Assembly (NCBI RefSeq): GCF_040869045.1
Contig: NC_090320.1
Coordinates: 250,976,978 to 251,040,977 of the forward strand
Direction: 5' to 3'
Source: Eurosta solidaginis
Taxonomy: Eukaryota; Arthropoda; Insecta; Diptera; Tephritidae
Length of the DNA: 64,000 bases
A program made the translations under genes and the position numbers. Below, piece by piece: positions 38,701-41,700 of the stretch. The stretch's first letter is position 1; the number at the start of each line of letters is the position of its first letter. The notes beneath the pieces are model-generated. The model had not been told where the DNA came from, searched no databases, and saw only the letters and a program-made list of their open reading frames with translations.

Positions 38701-41700
38701 ATTTCACTTCTCTCGTGTCTTTCCAAAGTTATGGAAAAGATAGTGGCAAACCGAATCGCATGGTTCACTGAAACAAAACACCTCATCGAACCCAATCAAG
38801 TTGCTTTTAGACCCAACAGAGGCTGCACTGACGCTCTCCTCCACATTGATTTTTTTTGTTACAAAAGCCCTCTCAGCCCGTAACCATGTATCCATTCTTT
38901 CGCTAGATTTCGAGAAAGCCTTCGATCGAATTGGCCCTCATGTCGTTTAAGATGCCTCCGCTCATGGGGAATAGGCCCAAAAATATTTCACTTCGTTAAA
39001 TCCTACCTAACTAATCGAAAGTTTCGAGTAAAAATTAGAAATGTATTCTCCGATGTATACCCACTGGAAAATGGTATACCCCAGGGCTCACCATTATCCG
39101 TGATCCTGTTCAGCATAGCATTCAATGAAATAAGCAACATAATACAATCTAATAGTGCTGTAGACCATTGCCTTTATGCAGACGATGTCTATATACTCTG
39201 CAAAAGAAGCAACAACATAGAAACCAAGTTAATCTTCAAAAACTTAATAAAGGATATCATGGACTGGGGCGATTACTCCGGTGCCATGATATCTTTAGAA
39301 AAAACTAAAAACTTTCACATATGTAGAAAACACTCATGCGATTTTCACAGCCATATTTTGACAATAAATAACGTAGAGATCGAAAATGTAAAGAGACTAA
39401 AAATCTTAGGTATCACATTCTCGCATAATTATAAGTGGATAAGTCACTTACTAATTTAAAAAAAGTATTAGCTGTCAGAATTAACATTATTACGTACCTT
39501 GCTAGTAAAAAATGTCATGTACACATTAATACTCTTATATACTTAACAAAAACGTTAGTGCTAAGCAAAATTGACTACGGGGTCTTCCTCTTTTGGAATT
39601 CTCCTAAATCAACCATCAATATTATAAAGCCAACATACCACCACGCAGCACGAGCAAGCGTCTACGCATTTCGTACAACGCCCACAAAAAACATCTTAGC
39701 TGAAGCCGGCTTACCAACTTTCGAAGAAAGAATATACCAAGTCCATACAAGACTCGTACCCAAACTCCTCATTCCAACCAACTCGATTGTCGATTGTGAC
39801 ATAAAAAATATTCTCTGCGGGAAAGGACATCTACCATGCATCATATACTTGAAATCGCCATAAAGCTAGAGTTACCAAACCCAGTGGAGAACTATCAAGC
39901 ACAAAACCCAACATGGCAAATCAAAAAAACATCATGTGACCTTTCTCTATCTAAATTTAAAAAAAGTTGTACGACACCAGAAGTTTTCCACACTATGTTC
40001 CAAGAGCGTAAAGAATACTACGAAGCAAAAAACTGGACCTTGTGGTTCACAGACGGTTCAAAATGTGGACCAACTACCGGCGAGTTTCGCAGTAGTAGAC
40101 ACAAATGGTGACCCCCTTAGGGTGCAAACCCTACTGGACTGCGCATCTGTTTTCACTGCAGAAGCAGTCGCAATCAGCTGCGCAATATCTATGGCGTCAG
40201 AAAACAACTATAAAACCCTCATATGCACCGACAGCCAGTCTGTCTTACAAGCTGTTCAAAACCCAATATCAGCCTCTACGACGATAAGCAGAATTAGAGA
40301 TACACTCATCGACAAAGAGGCAACAATACGCCTACTTTGGATACCAGGCCACATCAATATACATGGAAACGAAATGGCAGACAGAGCAGCAAAACTAGCT
40401 CCAAAAGCCCCAGTACCAAAAAACGACACATGCGAAAGAAAAGACATGCGCACCACAATTAAACGACACCTAAACGCTAAAATAAAACGAGAATGGCAAG
40501 ACTACACGCACCATCATTACACTGCCATAAACAGAGAATTTACAACTCCAAAATACCCGAACGGCATTTCGAAATCTCGCACAAAACTTTTCTCACGCCT
40601 ACGCCTTGGCCATACTGTGGACACCCATTCACATCTCCTTACCGGTGAACCAGCGCCAGTCTGCGCACACTGCGGCGATACCATGTCATTAAAACACATA
40701 TTCATAGACTGCCCTGCTTTAATAGATGTCAGAAACCAATACCTCAAAAAAAACTAGACTGAGCTCCTAATAAATGCAACCATTGAGAATATTAACTCTA
40801 TCTACGACTTCATCAAACACATCAGAGCCCGAGTTTGAGTGATCTAAAAGTTTATTTTTACATTAACGTATATACGTATATACTATTTTTACTTATATGT
40901 TATATATCTTCACCTAGCTTTTTTATATAATACAACCTAGTAAACTTTACATATAATATTTCTCAAAGAGCTGATAGCCCTGGCAGCTAATGCTCCTTTA
41001 ATGTTAACATGTTAATTTTGTTAATTTGTTAATAAACAATAATAATAATAATAATAATTTATTTCTAAGGAACCTTTCGTTGTTGTTGTTGTTGTAGCGA
41101 TAAGGTTTCTCCCTGAAGGCTTTGGGGAGTGTTATCGATGTGATGGTCCTTTGCCGGATACAGATCCGGTACGCTCCGGTAACACAGCACCATTAAGGTG
41201 ATAGCCCGACCATCTCGGGAACGATTTATATGGCCACATTAAACCTTCAGGCCATCCCTCCCTCCCCACCCCCTAGTTCCATGAGGTGCTTGGGGTCGCC
41301 AGAGCCTCGTCTGTTAGTGAAACAGGATTCGCCACGGGTAGGTGAGGTTGACAATTGGGTTTGGAGAAGCAATATATTGCGCTGGCAACCTGAAAGGGTT
41401 GCGCTACACAGTCGCCTCCTACGACAGGCATACCTACCGCGGGTATATTCTGACCCCCTAACCCGCTGCAGGGGGAACCTTTCGTAATGTACTTACCTCA
41501 AGACTGATGAGCGCTTTAATCAATTTCTTCTGTTGATCAACACTTTGCGGCATTTTTACTACTTTTTCATGCAATTGCTTGCGTATTTGTAGTATACGCT
41601 CATCCACCTCCTCGAGTACACGACGAAACATCTACAAATACAAGCATAATTAAATAAATCGAAGCTCTTAACATATAAGCGAAAGTCATGTATCCATGCT

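Larger units (their letters stand above)
36575..41059 (+). mobile_element. I-clade LINE, 5'-truncated, ends in (AAT)n
   Basis: Carries the ORF1 C-terminus, ORF2 (endonuclease, reverse transcriptase, RNase H, terminal Cys/His motif), a ~190-bp 3' UTR and an (AAT)n tail at 41035-41057, the 3' signature of I-type LINEs. Several frameshifts and nonsense codons make it inactive, but divergence is modest. The 3' end lies ~40 bp (plus one SINE) from the donor of sec5 exon 4. No clear target duplication was found. Confidence 0.85.
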
